Assembly: GCA_035640475.1 (NCBI GenBank)
Contig: DASQWC010000038.1
Span: 1 to 7,196 of the forward strand
DNA length: 7,196 nt
From: DASQWC01 sp035640475
GTDB lineage: Bacteria; Actinomycetota; JAICYB01
Direction: 5' to 3'
Numbering within the stretch: position 1 is the stretch's first letter; each line of letters starts with the position of its first letter. A model generated the notes under the pieces. It did no database searches and was not told where the DNA came from. It was given only the letters and a program-made list of their open reading frames with translations. A program made the position numbers and the translations under genes. Shown piece after piece: positions 5,253 through 7,196 of the stretch.

Positions 5253-7196
5253 ATCTCCTTCTGGTTGCCGAGCTCTTCGAAACGCGCGAGCGCGTCGTTC
5301 AACCTGTCGGCCCCGAAGTACTCCCAGTTGAGAACCTTCCCGTCCACTACCCGACACACGAGCAGGACCTCGATCTCGACGTGGCCTCCCTCGGCGTTCG
5401 TTCCCGTGCCGACAACGTCGGCGACGAACCGCTCGACATCGATCGCGCGGATACTTCGCACGCGGTTGCGAACATCAGGCATGACGTCGGTCAGCCCGAT
5501 CAGGTAGTCCAGCAACGAATCCGCTCCGGTGAAGGAGCCGAGCGAAGCCGGGCGATGGTCGACGACTGTCAGCTCGTCACTTAGCAGTGCTCGCGCCGCG
5601 TCCCAGTCGCGAGCGGCGTGCAATTCGACGATTCGGATGAGGGTCCGCCAGCCCTCAAGAGCCGCCCCTTCGCCGGCGAGATACCGCTCGTCGAGCTCGG
5701 CGAAGGCGGTGTCGAGGTTGCTCGCGTCGAAGTTCACGGCGTTTGTGAAGAGGCCTTCGTGCGAAACCTCGTAGAGGGCGAGCGTCTCGACGGCGTTATG
5801 GTTCTCGTCCTGGAACTTCAGCAGCACGAGTGTTAACAGTTCTCCACGCGTAGCCACTGTGTCCGTGCCGATGTGATTCAGTCCGAGATCGCGTGTGGCT
5901 CGGAGCGACTCGATGAACCCGCTTCGGTCCAGCCGACCGCCGAGACCACTTCGTTGGTCCTCGCGGACGAAGCTCGGCGAGAGAAGCTGAGCGACCGCCT
6001 CCCACTCCGCATTACGAAAATGCGAGTACAGAGTCGCTAACATCCCCGCGCAGCGGTTCTTGGGCGTCGACATGCCCGGCGGCTGCGCTCCGAGCTCCTC
6101 GAAGCGCGCGATTGCGCCATCGCGGTCTTCAACCGGAAAGACGTCCAAGGCCGCGATGCGATCGTTCCGAACCGTTACGAGGCCGTTGAAGGGGAACTCG
6201 ACTGGATTACCTTCCGGGTCCGTTCCAGGATTCGACATCCGAACCAATGCCGCGGTCTTGCTGAGCCCGTCCACAGCGACGACTCTGAATCGGAAGTCGG
6301 GGACGAGCTCCACCAGCGACTCCTGGGACTGAATCATGTCCTCTGCGTTCATCCGACCCAGTGATGCAGGTCGATGGTCGGTCAACACTAGGTTGTCGGC
6401 CAGAGATCTGAAGGCCGACCAATCCCGGAGCGCGTGGGCTCTGATGAACGCCACGATCGGTCGCCACACCTCGGCATATGGAGCCGCCTCCCCTGCGAGG
6501 TAACGGTCGTCGAGCTCGGCATAGGCGGCGTCGAGCTCTTCCGGGTCGAACGCTACGCCCGAGACGATGCGACCATCCGGCCCGACCTCGCTCACAGCGA
6601 GGACTTCTATCTCGAAACCCTCGCGGTTTGACATGGTGACTCTCGATAGCGAGAGCCGATCGCCGCGAATCGCAACATGGTCATAGCGGGCTCGATCCAT
6701 CCCGACGGTCGTCCACGACATAGCCGCCTGACGCGCGTCTACCGATTTGATGCCCAGTCCGCGGCGTCGGTCTTCGTACACGCCCATATCGGCGTAGAGG
6801 GCCCGGGCAGATTCCGCGTCTCCCGGCCTGAGTCGCGCGAGCGCGCGGTCGAGAGTCCGAGTACTTGCGTTTTCGATCCGGTACTTCGATGTCTCGGCCT
6901 CAAGCTCTTCGAAGCGCGCGAGTGCCTCGGCCGCCTGGTCCTCAGCAAAAACTTCCTGGCGAACGAATTGGCCGGCGGTGATCAGACTGAGCAACACGTA
7001 CCGGTTCTCAAACGAGATGCCCTCATTGGACGTGCCCGACTCGACGGCATGGACCACGACGCCGTGCTCTCCGATCGCGAGGATCTCCGACACGCGGGCG
7101 GCCACATTTGGCGCTAGGTCGACGAGAGCAGCGTTCGCCTCGGATGGATCGCGCAGCGTCCCAAACGAGGCGGGGCGGCGATCGATGAGGGCGTAG
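5249..7196 (-). CDS. C-terminal part of a large protein with five alternating NTF2/SnoaL-like modules
   Basis: The frame is open from the right edge to TAG at 5251-5249, giving 648 residues. A GTG at 7105 is not the true start, because the upstream codons read ALIDRRPASFG, one of the protein's own repeat motifs. Two module types alternate. Type A carries D[HR]RPAS[LF]G and ends ARFEELG: 7196-about 6893 (partial), about 6490-6089, and 5665-5252. Type B carries [DQ]xRxGLG and ends FDxxxLDxAxAELDxRYLAGE: about 6856-6491 and 6088-5666. Each is 120-140 residues with the helix/sheet pattern of NTF2-like (SnoaL) cone folds, which bind small molecules or serve as dimer or scaffold units. No signal peptide or membrane segment appears in the visible part. 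From memory, similar arrays form the tails of large actinobacterial regulators (BTAD or LuxR-type ATPases, nucleotide cyclases); the missing N-terminus decides this. Convergent with the toxin gene. Confidence 0.75.
   Translation of the reverse strand, partial: YALIDRRPASFGTLRDPSEANAALVDLAPNVAARVSEILAIGEHGVVVHAVESGTSNEGISFENRYVLLSLITAGQFVRQEVFAEDQAAEALARFEELEAETSKYRIENASTRTLDRALARLRPGDAESARALYADMGVYEDRRRGLGIKSVDARQAAMSWTTVGMDRARYDHVAIRGDRLSLSRVTMSNREGFEIEVLAVSEVGPDGRIVSGVAFDPEELDAAYAELDDRYLAGEAAPYAEVWRPIVAFIRAHALRDWSAFRSLADNLVLTDHRPASLGRMNAEDMIQSQESLVELVPDFRFRVVAVDGLSKTAALVRMSNPGTDPEGNPVEFPFNGLVTVRNDRIAALDVFPVEDRDGAIARFEELGAQPPGMSTPKNRCAGMLATLYSHFRNAEWEAVAQLLSPSFVREDQRSGLGGRLDRSGFIESLRATRDLGLNHIGTDTVATRGELLTLVLLKFQDENHNAVETLALYEVSHEGLFTNAVNFDASNLDTAFAELDERYLAGEGAALEGWRTLIRIVELHAARDWDAARALLSDELTVVDHRPASLGSFTGADSLLDYLIGLTDVMPDVRNRVRSIRAIDVERFVADVVGTGTNAEGGHVEIEVLLVCRVVDGKVLNWEYFGADRLNDALARFEELGNQKEI
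5252..7196 (-). repeat. Tandem duplication of about 270 codons within the NTF2-like repeat gene
   Basis: Repetition is visible in the DNA as well as the protein. The stretch encoding ARFEEL recurs as GAGCTCTTCGAAACGCGCGA (from 5270), GAGCTCCTCGAAGCGCGCGA (from 6092) and AAGCTCTTCGAAGCGCGCGA (from 6902) on the plus strand, 822 and 810 nt apart. The stretch encoding AELDxRYLAGE recurs near 5670-5705 and 6495-6525. The period equals one A plus one B module, indicating that the gene grew by duplicating module pairs after A and B had diverged. Confidence 0.7.

Noticed and set aside
7103..7105. GTG at 7105 as the start of the NTF2-like repeat protein
   Set aside because: The 30 codons upstream are open and encode the protein's own repeat motif (RRPASFG), so the gene continues past the right edge.
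1..7196. CRISPR array, tRNA, rRNA or insertion sequence
   Set aside because: No regularly spaced short repeats with unique spacers, no cloverleaf or rRNA-like stretch, and no transposase were seen. The repeats at 5252-7196 are coding modules.

Overview
This is high-GC DNA with tightly overlapping genes, GTG and TTG starts and a typical actinobacterial gene vocabulary: an OB-fold (DUF35)/HMG-CoA-synthase-like fusion, an SCP2-type thiolase, a LivK-like lipoprotein, and a tandem NTF2/SnoaL-like repeat protein of the kind seen in large regulators. It suggests an Actinomycetota member, perhaps Thermoleophilia or Acidimicrobiia. That placement comes from gene style, not from a marker gene.

Minus-strand block, 4548 down to 1. 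Three genes overlap end to start: an HMG-CoA-synthase-like/OB-fold fusion (4548-3265), an SCP2-type thiolase (3268-2096, joined by ATGA) and an ANL-family acyl-CoA ligase (2099-651, joined by TTGA). After a 56-nt gap comes the first part of a lipoprotein substrate-binding protein of the branched-chain-amino-acid ABC type (594-1, cut by the window). Together they look like an uptake, CoA-activation and acyl-chain-processing unit for an unidentified carboxylic acid. The HMGS-like/OB partner is unusual: the expected catalytic cysteine is replaced and the OB-domain zinc ribbon is missing.

Control. A 29-bp element with perfect 13-bp arms (4568-4596) lies just upstream of the operon. A 19-nt exact copy of its core (640-658) overlaps the ligase stop codon, upstream of the lipoprotein gene. 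I read the pair as operators of one dimeric regulator, probably TetR-like, not encoded here.

Plus-strand block, 4615-5252. This is a VapBC-type toxin-antitoxin pair: an AbrB-fold antitoxin followed by an overlapping PIN-domain toxin. It is transcribed divergently from the lipid operon across the large palindrome.

Minus-strand block, 7196-5249. This is the C-terminal 648 residues of a larger protein made of alternating NTF2/SnoaL-like modules in the order A-B-A-B-A. The frame is open to the right edge, so its start lies outside the window. Its stop codon and the toxin's stop codon share the four bases CTAG. No tRNA, rRNA, CRISPR array or insertion sequence was seen, and no stretch over 300 bases lacks a gene.
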